From Pseudomonadota bacterium (GTDB lineage: Bacteria; Pseudomonadota; Alphaproteobacteria; Acetobacterales; Acetobacteraceae): DNA of 64,000 bases. The stretch's first letter is position 1, and each line of letters begins with the position of its first letter. Position numbers and translations under genes: made by a program. The notes beneath the pieces were generated by a model. That model did not search any database and was not told where the DNA came from. It saw only the letters and a list, made by a program, of their open reading frames with translations. The DNA is taken from positions 62,001 through 126,000 of the forward strand of contig JAJZFA010000003.1 in the NCBI GenBank assembly GCA_021805565.1, read 5' to 3'. Shown here piece by piece: positions 56,001 through 63,743 of this stretch.

Positions 56001-57335
56001 ATGCGCGCTCGCCTTCCCGCCACGATCGGTTCCCCCTTCAAGCGCCTCATGCCCCGGTCTCTGCTCGGTCGCTCGTTGCTGATCATGCTGGTGCCGCTGA
56101 TCGTGCTGCAGGCCATCGCTCTGCAATTGTTTTACGGCAACCATCTGGGGATCGTATCGCGAAGGCTGTCTGGCGCCATTGCCGGCGAGATCGGCTATAC
56201 CGTTGGACTTTTGCATCAGTTTCCCAGTCCGGCCGACCGCGGATGGGTGTTGCAAATGGCGCGCGAGCAGTTCGAATTGGAGATCAGGCTTGAACCAGGC
56301 GCGATCCTGGAACGCCGTAAATGGGTCAATATTCCTGGCCCGATGGACGACGACCTGGCCGCCGCGCTGACGCAAAAATTCAACGCGCCATTCACCATGG
56401 ACTGGCGATCCGACCCGCAAACCGTACTGATCCGGCTGCAGCTTGCCGACGGCGTGCTGGATGTGCAGGCGCCGCGCAAACGCCTGGCGGTCGGCACGCT
56501 GTTTTTGTTCGTCGGCTGGCTGGTGGGTTCGGCGCTGCTGCTGTTTGCCGTCGCGGCTTTGTTCATGCGCAATCAGGTGCGCGCCATCCGCCGGCTGGCG
56601 CGTTCGGCGGAAGCGTTCGGTATGGGCCGCGACGTGCCGCCGATCCGGCCGGAGGGCGCATCCGAAGTCCGTCAGGCGGCGGCCGCGTTCAACCGCATGC
56701 AGGAACGGATCCGGCGGTTTCTGACCCAGCGCACGGAAATGCTGGCGGGCGTGTCGCACGATTTGCGGACTCCGTTAACCCGGCTACGGCTGGCACTGGC
56801 GATGCTGCCGCACACCGACGAACTACGACAGGATGTCGCCGAAATGACGGCGGATGTGGCGGAAATGGACCGGATGATCGGCGGCTATCTGGCGTTTGCC
56901 CGCGGCGAGGGCACCGAACAGGCCGAACCGGTCAGCTTGTCGGCGATACTGGACGATGTGGCGGCCGGCGCGCGGCGGGCCGGAACGGTGCTGAATCTGA
57001 ACGTACCCGCCGGGTTGACGTTGAAACTGCGCGCCGATGCGATGCGGCGGGCCGTCACCAATCTGGTCGATAACGCCCGCCGTCACGCCAAGCATGTGAC
57101 CCTGGGCGCGGTGGCACAAGGGCGGTCGGTGCTGGTAACGGTGGACGACGACGGGCCTGGCATCCCGGCGGACAAGCGGGAAAGTGTTTTCCGTCCGTTC
57201 GAGAGCGGTTCGTCCGGGGGCACCGGCCTGGGCCTGACCATCGCCCGCGACATCGTGCGCGCGCATGGCGGCGATATCTTGCTGGAGGACAGCCCGATGG
57301 GCGGACTGCGCGCGCGTATCCGGTTGCCGGTATGA
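56001..57335 (+). CDS. sensor histidine kinase (EnvZ-like)
   Basis: A 444-residue inner-membrane kinase. One membrane segment is near residue 25-45 and a second near 165-190, enclosing a periplasmic sensor domain of about 120 residues. A HAMP region (MRNQVRAIRRLARSAEAFG) leads to the H-box GVSHDLRTPLTRLRLAL, N-box (NLVDNARRHA) and G-boxes (DDDGPGIP; GGTGLGLTIARDIV). It follows the OmpR regulator and is its probable partner. Its stop overlaps the next gene by 4 nt. Confidence 0.9.
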   Translation: MRARLPATIGSPFKRLMPRSLLGRSLLIMLVPLIVLQAIALQLFYGNHLGIVSRRLSGAIAGEIGYTVGLLHQFPSPADRGWVLQMAREQFELEIRLEPGAILERRKWVNIPGPMDDDLAAALTQKFNAPFTMDWRSDPQTVLIRLQLADGVLDVQAPRKRLAVGTLFLFVGWLVGSALLLFAVAALFMRNQVRAIRRLARSAEAFGMGRDVPPIRPEGASEVRQAAAAFNRMQERIRRFLTQRTEMLAGVSHDLRTPLTRLRLALAMLPHTDELRQDVAEMTADVAEMDRMIGGYLAFARGEGTEQAEPVSLSAILDDVAAGARRAGTVLNLNVPAGLTLKLRADAMRRAVTNLVDNARRHAKHVTLGAVAQGRSVLVTVDDDGPGIPADKRESVFRPFESGSSGGTGLGLTIARDIVRAHGGDILLEDSPMGGLRARIRLPV

Positions 57336-58489
57336 CCGGCATGCAAGCGGCCGGAGTCGCGCAGGCCGCGGCCATCCGGGTGCCGCGCGACACAACCGAA
57401 CGGCTGATCGGGCTGGAACTGCTGCGCTTCGGCGCGGCGCTTGGCGTGCTGGTGTGGCACTATGAGTATTTCCTGTTCGCCGGCCAGGTCCAGACGCCGC
57501 TGGATTGGAACCAACTGCCGTTTCGCTGGCTGTTTGCGCCGTTCTACGTCTATGGGAATCAAGGCGTGGAGCTGTTCTGGTGCATTTCGGGTTTCATTTT
57601 CACCTGGAAGTATGGCGCTGCGATCGGCCGCCGGGCGGTTTCATTCAGACGATTCGTCATGCTGCGGTTCTCGCGGCTCTATCCGTTGCACTTCGCCGCC
57701 CTGCTGTTGGTTTCGCTGTTGCAGTGGATTTATTACGAACGCTACGGGTCGGCGTTCGTTTACCCGTTCAACGATGCCAGGCACTTTGTGCTGAACTTGT
57801 TTTTCGCCAATTGGTGGGGTTTTGAATCGGGCAATTCGTTCAACGGGCCGTCGTGGAGCGTATCGGCCGAGGTGCTGATCTACATCGTGTTTTTCTGGCT
57901 CACCCGGTGGGCGGGCGCGGGGTGGCGGATCGATCTGGCGGCGGTCGCGGTGTTTCCGGCGGCGGCGGCGGCAGCGAAAGCATTGTTTCATCTGAAACTG
58001 GCATTCACCGGTGCCGGGATGTTTTTCTATGTTGGGGCGCTGACGTTCCATGTTTACATCTGGATCGATACGCAAGAGCCGCGGGCACGGGCCCGCCTGC
58101 TGTGGGCTCTTACCGCGCTGGTGGTTGGGTCCATCGCGGCGGTAGCCCTGCATGTGCTGAAAATAGCCGCCGCCAGCGTGACAATTTTTCCTGGCACGCT
58201 GATCCTGGTGCAATGCGTCCTGCGGCCGGAGAATAGGCGTGCCCGGAACTGGCTGACCAATCTGGGGAATTTAACCTATGCGAGCTATATGATTCACTTT
58301 CCGATGCAGCTTATTGCGATGCTGATTCTGGGCGCGCTCGCCATTCCGATCGAATCGCTGATCTATTCGGACTGGTTCATGCTGGTCTATCTGGGATCGG
58401 TGATGACCGCCGCGTTCTTCGTTTTCCACTGGGTGGAGCGGCCGGCGCAGGCGTTCTTGCGCCGGCGCTACGCCGGTCCGGCCAGATAG
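57332..58489 (+). CDS. acyltransferase 3 family membrane protein
   Basis: A 385-residue integral membrane protein with about ten segments. It starts with the family block LIGLELLRFGAALGVLVWHYEYF, the His in VWHYE being the conserved catalytic-type residue; FWCISGFIFTWK, RFSRLYPLH and GPSWSVSAEVLIY follow. Members transfer acyl groups to surface sugars or peptidoglycan. It overlaps the kinase stop by ATGA, so it is translationally coupled to the signalling genes. Confidence 0.88.
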   Translation: MTGMQAAGVAQAAAIRVPRDTTERLIGLELLRFGAALGVLVWHYEYFLFAGQVQTPLDWNQLPFRWLFAPFYVYGNQGVELFWCISGFIFTWKYGAAIGRRAVSFRRFVMLRFSRLYPLHFAALLLVSLLQWIYYERYGSAFVYPFNDARHFVLNLFFANWWGFESGNSFNGPSWSVSAEVLIYIVFFWLTRWAGAGWRIDLAAVAVFPAAAAAAKALFHLKLAFTGAGMFFYVGALTFHVYIWIDTQEPRARARLLWALTALVVGSIAAVALHVLKIAAASVTIFPGTLILVQCVLRPENRRARNWLTNLGNLTYASYMIHFPMQLIAMLILGALAIPIESLIYSDWFMLVYLGSVMTAAFFVFHWVERPAQAFLRRRYAGPAR

Positions 58490-58608
58490 CAGCGCCCGCC
58501 GAACCTGAGCGATGCCGCACCCAGCGCCGACGGCCACCACTCACGCGACACCTCGCCGCGAAACCGGCCGTTGTCGTGACAGCGCAATCCTGTATGATAG
58601 CCGCCGAT

Positions 58609-58692
58609 GCGAGAGTGGCGGAACGGTAGACGCAGTCGGCTCAAAATCGACCGCCTTCGGGCGTGGGGGTTCGAATCCCCCCTCTCGCACCA
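58609..58692 (+). tRNA. tRNA-Leu(CAA)
   Basis: An 84-nt tRNA including the encoded 3' CCA. Acceptor arms GCGAGAG and CTCTCGC pair perfectly. The anticodon stem GTCGG/TCGAC holds loop CTCAAAA with anticodon CAA (reads UUG). There is a long variable arm (GCCTTCGGGC) and a T-loop GTTCGAATC, as expected for tRNA-Leu. It lies 120 bases after the acyltransferase gene. Confidence 0.95.
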
Positions 58693-58723
58693 GCCACGGT
58701 TCACGTTCAGGCTTGGAACGCAG

Positions 58724-59134
58724 CTATCCCTGGCGCCAGGGTAGATCATCGGCCTTCCAGCCGGCGACTGAGCCGCGATGACCCTGGCCATCGGGCGGCC
58801 CCTCGAATCCGTCCGCCACGTTAAATACATGCGGAAATCCGGCATCCTGGGCGGCGATGGCGGCGGCCATGCTGCGCGCACCGCTGCGGCAGATGAAATA
58901 AAGTGTATGGTCCGCCGTCAGTCCGGCCTGTTTCAGGTTGCCGGCGAACCCACCGTTGCGCTGCATGGTGGGATAGACCTGCCAGGGAATCAGCACCGTC
59001 TCCTTGCCGGCGGCGGCCAGATCGGGCACGCCCACAAAATTCCACTCCGCGTCGGTGCGGACATCGACCAGGCGGGCATTGGCTTCGGACTTCAGGGCTT
59101 CCCAGGTCTGGGCCGGCGCGACATTCTCGACCAT
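58724..59134 (-). CDS. rhodanese-like domain protein
   Basis: A 136-residue single-domain rhodanese. The active-site loop CRSGARS has the catalytic cysteine, and the domain begins VRTDAEWNFVGVPD and ends FNVADGFEGP. It moves sulfane sulfur. The ORF track adds 43 residues upstream; the ATG at 59134 (MVENVAPAQ) follows GGAG and is the natural start. The start codons of this gene and cysK lie only 32 bases apart in opposite directions, linking it to cysteine and sulfur metabolism. Confidence 0.87.
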   Translation of the reverse strand: MVENVAPAQTWEALKSEANARLVDVRTDAEWNFVGVPDLAAAGKETVLIPWQVYPTMQRNGGFAGNLKQAGLTADHTLYFICRSGARSMAAAIAAQDAGFPHVFNVADGFEGPPDGQGHRGSVAGWKADDLPWRQG

Positions 59135-59166
59135 GATAACGGCTCCGGTTACGAAAAGAGGAACGG

Positions 59167-60186
59167 ATGACCGCCTTCTATCACGGGACCGCCTGGCAAG
59201 ACGATATGGCACAGGCGATCGGCAACACGCCGCTGATCCGGTTGCGCCGGGCGTCGGAAGCAACCGGATGCACGATCCTGGGCAAGGCGGAGTTCATGAA
59301 TCCCGGCGGTTCGGTGAAGGACCGCGCCGGCCTGGCGATTATCGCCGACGCCGAACAGCGCGGCACGCTGCGGGCAGGGGGCACGATCGTGGAGGGTACC
59401 GCCGGCAATACCGGCATCGGCCTGACCCTGGTCGGCAACGCGCGCGGCTATCGCAGCGTGATCGTGATGCCGGAAACCCAGAGCCAGGAAAAAATCGACT
59501 TCCTGCGGATGATCGGCGCCGATCTGCGGCTGGTGCCGGCCAAGCCATATAAGGATTCCGGCAACTACGTTCACGTATCCCGCCGGCTGGCCGAACAGAT
59601 CGCCGCCGAAACCGGCAACGCGATCTGGGCCAATCAGTTCGACAATCTGGCGAACCGGGAAGGCCACCGGATGACGACCGGGCCGGAAATCTGGGACCAG
59701 ACGGGGGGCAAGATCGATGCGTTCACCTGTTCCTGCGGCACCGGAGGCACGCTGGCCGGGGTTTCTCTGGCCTTGAAGGAACGCAATCCGGCGGTTCGCA
59801 TCGTGCTGGCGGACCCGCATGGCAGCGGCTTGTACGGCTGGGTGAAAAGCGGGGATTTGTCTATCGAGGGATCGTCCATCACCGAGGGCATCGGCCAGTC
59901 GCGGGTCCCGGACAATCTGGCCGGCATCGCAATCGACGATGCCGAACGTATCCCGGACGCCGAGGCGCTGGAACAGATTTACGACGTGCTGATCCATGAG
60001 GGGCTGTCGGTGGGTACCTCGGCCGGCATCAACATCGCCGCCGCGATCCGTGTGGCCCGGACGCTGGGTCCTGGCCACACGGTTGCGACGATTTTGTGCG
60101 ACGGCGGGTCGCGATATGCGTCGAAGCTGTTCAATCCGGCCTTCCTGCGGGAGAAGGGATTGCCCATGCCGGCGTGGTTGGCCTGA
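59167..60186 (+). CDS. cysK: cysteine synthase (O-acetylserine sulfhydrylase)
   Basis: A 339-residue PLP enzyme making cysteine from O-acetylserine and sulfide. The PLP lysine is in NPGGSVKDRAG, the substrate loop is EGTAGNTGIG and the phosphate loop is CGTGGTLAGVS. A GAGGA ribosome binding site precedes the ATG. The C-terminus is about 20 residues longer than E. coli CysK. Divergent from the rhodanese gene. Confidence 0.92.
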   Translation: MTAFYHGTAWQDDMAQAIGNTPLIRLRRASEATGCTILGKAEFMNPGGSVKDRAGLAIIADAEQRGTLRAGGTIVEGTAGNTGIGLTLVGNARGYRSVIVMPETQSQEKIDFLRMIGADLRLVPAKPYKDSGNYVHVSRRLAEQIAAETGNAIWANQFDNLANREGHRMTTGPEIWDQTGGKIDAFTCSCGTGGTLAGVSLALKERNPAVRIVLADPHGSGLYGWVKSGDLSIEGSSITEGIGQSRVPDNLAGIAIDDAERIPDAEALEQIYDVLIHEGLSVGTSAGINIAAAIRVARTLGPGHTVATILCDGGSRYASKLFNPAFLREKGLPMPAWLA

Positions 60187-60269
60187 TCCACGCGGATCGG
60201 ACAACGGCTGGCGGGGCCGATAAACCTGTCATTCCGAAAGTGCCACGCTATGGTTCGCGTCGGCGCGGG

Positions 60270-61385
60270 CTAACTCGCCGGCCGGTGCGAGCCGCGATCC
60301 GAGACCGTCCGGGTAAACCGTTCGGTTTCCGCGGCAATTTGGTCGCCGGCCATCAGCAGATTGCCGCCAATCAGCAGCATGGTATCATCGCCGTAAAAAT
60401 CGAGAATCTCTCCTGTCCGCTCCAGCGTCATCCCGCCTGCCGGCACCGGCAGCGCGGCGCGCATGCCGTCGCCGGTGCCACGTGCCCTGTCGGCGAGGCG
60501 GCCGCAGGTTTCGCGCGCGTAGCCGAACCGGCCGCCGAAACTGGGAAAAATGACCGCATCGGCGCCCATCAGCCGGAACAGGGTGCCGATCAGCAGATCC
60601 GGCGCGATCCGGGCCGCCCCGCCCATGCTGGGATGGGCAAAAAACGCCATATCGGGAAAATCGCGCACCAGTGCCTGCATCGCTGGAAACCCGCAGATCA
60701 TCGGGGCCAGCATCGCGCAATCGAGACCCAGCGACCGCGCCAGCCGCGCCTGCGCCCTCAACGCGTCCAGATCGCCGGTCAGGCTTGGGACATACCGTGT
60801 CGGATGCCCGGTGGACCGTGCCCCGCAGGCCACCGCTTCGGCGCAGGCGGCAACCCGGCCGGCGAAGGGCGAATAGGCCTGGTCGGCCAATCCGTGATCG
60901 TCCTTGATGAAATCCAGCCCACCGAGCGCAAGTTGCCCGGCGAGGTGCGCCAGTTTTTCCGGCGGTAACCCTTGCGGCTTCAGCGCCGACCCGGTCATTG
61001 CCCGCCCGGAGGCGTTCAACCGGGACCGCAGCGCCGCGAGTCCGTGTCGCGGGCCGCCGAACAACCGGACCAGGGAGTCCGGCACCGCGATGTCGTGCAG
61101 CGCCACGTCGTTGTGCAGGGATGTATTGCCGAACACCATGTTCAGCAATTGCCCGGCGTCTTGCCCGGCGGTTGCGATCGCCAAACCGATTCGGACAGCG
61201 AACACACCGTCGCCCACGTCGCCGATGCCTTCGACCGCGCCCACGATGTCCGACAGGACGGTTTCATCGGCGATCGCCGCCAGCGGCATTTCGACGCTCT
61301 GCTCGACCGCGATCCCCCGAGCCCTGGCTTCGATTTCGGTGGCCGGACACCGGACATGATAGGTGACAGTGAAGCGCCCGGTCAT
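60270..61385 (-). CDS. RuBisCO-like protein (form IV)
   Basis: A 371-residue member of the RuBisCO large-chain family, shorter than true RuBisCO (about 460). The active-site strand reads GGLDFIKDDHGLAD: the carbamylated-lysine and aspartate positions are kept, but glutamate of KDDE is histidine. The loop corresponding to KPKLG is LKPQGLP, and LIGGNLL replaces the phosphate-binding GGG loop. These changes rule out normal CO2 fixation. RuBisCO-like proteins act in methionine salvage or in apionate/isoapionate catabolism. The ATG at 61385 overlaps the stop of an upstream CoA-ligase remnant (ATGA). Confidence 0.85.
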   Translation of the reverse strand: MTGRFTVTYHVRCPATEIEARARGIAVEQSVEMPLAAIADETVLSDIVGAVEGIGDVGDGVFAVRIGLAIATAGQDAGQLLNMVFGNTSLHNDVALHDIAVPDSLVRLFGGPRHGLAALRSRLNASGRAMTGSALKPQGLPPEKLAHLAGQLALGGLDFIKDDHGLADQAYSPFAGRVAACAEAVACGARSTGHPTRYVPSLTGDLDALRAQARLARSLGLDCAMLAPMICGFPAMQALVRDFPDMAFFAHPSMGGAARIAPDLLIGTLFRLMGADAVIFPSFGGRFGYARETCGRLADRARGTGDGMRAALPVPAGGMTLERTGEILDFYGDDTMLLIGGNLLMAGDQIAAETERFTRTVSDRGSHRPAS

Positions 61386-61704
61386 GGCGATGCGATCGCC
61401 AGGGCATCGACGGCGATGGCGCTTGGCGGCCCCAGCATAACAGGGTTGACATCGATCGCCTGCAAGCCGCTGCCCAGCGATCGCGCGGCGAATTGCAGGC
61501 TTATCGGCAGATCGGCGAACGCCTGGGCGGCACCGGGGTATGTCCGGCGCGGACTGGCCAGCACGCGGCCGAGGCTGCCGTTTGCAAGGGCGGTCCCGGC
61601 GAACGACCGCTTGACTTGCAGCGGGACAGCGACGCCGACGACAGCCACCGCGCGCGGATGAAACAACGCATAAAGTGCCTGCTGCTGGGCGATCTGGGCG
61701 GGCA
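61382..61704 (-). pseudogene. ADP-forming acyl-CoA synthetase, internally deleted remnant
   Basis: A 107-codon frame (MPAQIAQQQ start) joins two ends of a protein that is normally about 700 residues. The first part has LFHPRAVAVVGV, the CoA-binding-domain start. The last part has LGSGLQAIDVNPVM and AIAVDALAI, the C-terminus of the ATP-grasp half. The ligase middle is missing, so an in-frame deletion is likely. The stop overlaps the RuBisCO-like start by 4 nt, which shows the two were one operon. A functional mini-protein is unlikely. Confidence 0.65.
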
Positions 61705-61879
61705 TCCGGCGGTGGCTCCTGTCCGGTAAGCGGGCGCGCATTTTGTCCATCGCCGGTTGCGATGTCCATCCGGTGGACGGTGGGCCGCCGGATGGCCGAG
61801 GCGGATTGCCTCGCCCCGGCGGCTTCGCGTTTCCAGGCAAGCGCCGTATTCCGGAGCCGATTGAGCAAGCAAGCGAGCC

Positions 61880-61991
61880 ATGAGCGAAGCCGCGCCGGTT
61901 TTGCTGTACGAGATGCGCGGTCACATCCTGATTTTGAGCATCGGCCATCCCGGACGTATGAGCGCTTTGTCGCCCGAACGATCCGATGCCG
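61880..61991 (+). pseudogene. enoyl-CoA hydratase/isomerase N-terminal stub
   Basis: From the ATG at 61880, MSEAAPVLLYEMRGHILILSI...RMSALSPE matches the first strand-turn-strand of the crotonase family. After about 35 codons the frame runs directly into repeat family A copy 3, where similarity ends. The remaining 220 or so residues of the family are not found downstream. It looks truncated by insertion or deletion linked to the repeat. Confidence 0.55.
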
Positions 61992-62106
61992 CTAAGCCCA
62001 TGCGCAACAATTATCGCTTCGGATCGCGGTGTCAGGCATGCCCTAAGCTCATGTTTTGCTCGGCAACTTTGCTGGCGTGCTGACGCACTTATTTGCCAGC
62101 GTTGTC
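61992..62106 (-). repeat. dispersed double-hairpin repeat family A, copy 3 (reverse orientation)
   Basis: The reverse complement reads CAACGCTGGCAAATAAGTGC..., matching copies 1, 2 and 4 closely over the first half; the second half is more diverged. It cuts the enoyl-CoA hydratase stub. Confidence 0.75.
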
Positions 62107-62459
62107 TGACCTGGGCGTTCGTCGAGGCCGGAGCGGACCCAGAGATGCGGGCGAGCGTGCTTGAAGCCCGTACAGCCGCGCGGATCGGGTGGAGAGGGAT
62201 CGCGCGTCTATCGAAAAACAGAAGCCGGCGAAAAACAGAAGCCGGCGAAAAACAGAAGCCGGTTTGGCGAGGAGTTTGAGGCAGGCCATTGGAGAAATCC
62301 GGCGCCACGGTTTTGGTCAATCGGATGAAATCTCCAAATTCGCCAAATTTCCTGTTGCGCCGCAGGAACTGGAAGCCCAACATTAACGCAAGTTTATCGT
62401 TAAAATGACGTAGGCTGGTCGGCTCGCGACATTGATCGCGTTGACATATGCTTGCCTGA
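62107..62459. other. non-coding stretch with a tandem repeat
   Basis: About 350 bases with no recognisable gene. It contains a 17-base tandem repeat (separate entry) and an AT-richer stretch before the next gene that may hold its promoter. Confidence 0.5.
62212..62262 (+). repeat. tandem repeat, 3 copies of 17 bases
   Basis: Three exact head-to-tail copies of CGAAAAACAGAAGCCGG with no spacers. Not CRISPR-like. Possible replication slippage site. Confidence 0.9.
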
Positions 62460-62471
62460 ATGGAGTTGACC

Positions 62472-62867
62472 GTGAAATATCTACCCCCATTCGAAGCGGT
62501 TGAATCGCTGCTCACGATATCGACCGTCAAGGGCGAGCGGATGGTCAGTTGCACCTATGAAAACATGGTGCAGATGCTGCGGCGAATAATCATTGGGGTT
62601 GAGGTCGATGAAGCCTGGTATCTGGAAACCTACCCCGACATCGCCGAAGCGATCGAAAAAGGGGTTGTCAAATCTGCTCGGTTACATTTCGTAAACGACG
62701 GCTATTTCGAGGGGCGCCTGCCCTTCCCCATTCAGGTCGATGAACGCTATTATCTGGCGACCAATGCAGGTGTGGCCGACTACGTGCGCAAGGGCATGCT
62801 AACCTCCGGTCAGCAGCATTTCGAGGACAACGGCTACAAGGAAGGTCGTCTGCCGTTCGGGTTATAA
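62472..62867 (+). CDS. small protein with two tandem 45-residue repeats, function unknown
   Basis: A protein of 131 residues (135 from the ATG at 62460). Two similar units are visible: VDEAWYLETYPDIAEAIEKG...HFVNDGYFEGRLPF, then VDERYYLATNAGVADYVRKG...HFEDNGYKEGRLPF. Each has the WYLxxYPD-like pattern often seen attached to glycosyltransferases and surface-polysaccharide proteins; here it stands alone. I prefer the GTG at 62472, with GGAG at good spacing, over the ATG at 62460. Function and partner are not readable. Confidence 0.7.
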   Translation: MKYLPPFEAVESLLTISTVKGERMVSCTYENMVQMLRRIIIGVEVDEAWYLETYPDIAEAIEKGVVKSARLHFVNDGYFEGRLPFPIQVDERYYLATNAGVADYVRKGMLTSGQQHFEDNGYKEGRLPFGL

Positions 62868-62871
62868 TCCG

Positions 62872-62999
62872 CTACGGCAGTCCGAGGTATATCGCGTTGG
62901 CGATCGCGACGCTGTCCGCGCCGTTGCCGCCGAACACCCCTAGCAGGCTGCTGAGAAACCCCATCGCGAGAAGTTTAGACACAAGATGTAGGTGCATGG
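62872..62999 (-). other. possible small ORF or C-terminal gene remnant
   Basis: A minus-strand frame of about 41 codons reads HLVSKLLAMGFLSS then GVFGGNGADSVAIANAIYLG and stops at 62872. Codon use is coding-like, but the upstream part overlaps the inverted-repeat element described next, and no ribosome binding site is seen. It may be the tail of a lost gene. Confidence 0.3.
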
Positions 63000-63065
63000 A
63001 CCGATTTTTTTGACTATATATGGCAGTCTGGTCGATTGTTTCACCCTTTTTCAGCAGCCCGCTAA
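62940..63065. mobile_element. MITE-like or IS-end remnant with inverted termini
   Basis: CTAGCAGGCTGCTGAGAAACC at the left and, reverse-complemented, TTAGCGGGCTGCTGAAAAAGG at the right: 17 of 21 bases match. GCTGCTGAAAAA-type ends are common in IS elements. The 84-base interior is AT-rich and non-coding. No transposase is present. The left end also lies in a possible coding frame, so part of the match could be chance. Confidence 0.45.
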
Positions 63066-63132
63066 CCCGCCCTCACCGCAGCCATCGTGACTATCCCGTA
63101 TAGCAACGATGCCGTTAGGGCAGCACCGGCCA

Positions 63133-63249
63133 TAAGGCGACGCTGGCAAATAAGTGCGTCGGCACGCCAGCAAAGTTGTCTTGCAAAATATGAGCTTACG
63201 GGTTGCTCGACGTTGCCGCTTGTAGCACTTATTTTCGAGCAAGCCCTAG
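63133..63249 (+). repeat. dispersed double-hairpin repeat family A, copy 4
   Basis: Closest to copies 1 and 2. Both hairpins are well kept: GCTGGC/GCCAGC in the first and TTGCTCGA/TCGAGCAA in the second. Confidence 0.8.
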
Positions 63250-63743
63250 GTGTGTCAGGGTGCCGACGAAGCGGCCCGCGCAAACAAAGGTTTAGGATCA
63301 TTTCGACGCCGCAGCCCGAAGCGATCATTGCCCGAACAAGCCCCAGCCGCTTCGGTATCGCCCGGTTCGGCTGCTGAATTCCGATCGTCGCCTCCACGAC
63401 TGTTGCCTTTTACTATCGGCTAGGCGCACGCCGCTGAAACGCCCGTCGACCCGTTATCCGCAACCGAGCAATGTGCCCGTCCAGGGCGTATCGATCCGAG
63501 ATACTATCGAAGCCGGTACGTCCGCGCCGGTGCGAGGGGGTTGTCTGCAACCACGTTGACCAGCCTCGCCGACCCGCATTCCAACTATCTGGAACCGAAA
63601 TGGCATCGTGAAAATTGCCAGCCGGTTTGCCGAACCTTGAATTCCCGCCAATGCCGGGTCAGTTTCGAAGATCGGATGGCGCCGGAAACCGGAAAGGGTA
63701 TCCTGATGACAACAGAACGAATGATCCGCATGGTTGCCGCACC
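63250..63743. other. non-coding region with no recognisable gene
   Basis: About 490 bases. Short ORFs on both strands (for example 63541-63747) show no family motif. It is probably the promoter region of the following MFS gene plus decayed sequence. Confidence 0.45.

Noticed and set aside
60270-61385. True RuBisCO large subunit
   Set aside because: Too short, with KDDH for KDDE and changed phosphate and KPK loops; no small subunit or Calvin-cycle genes nearby.
62212-62262. CRISPR-like array
   Set aside because: The repeats are contiguous with no spacers and there are no cas genes.
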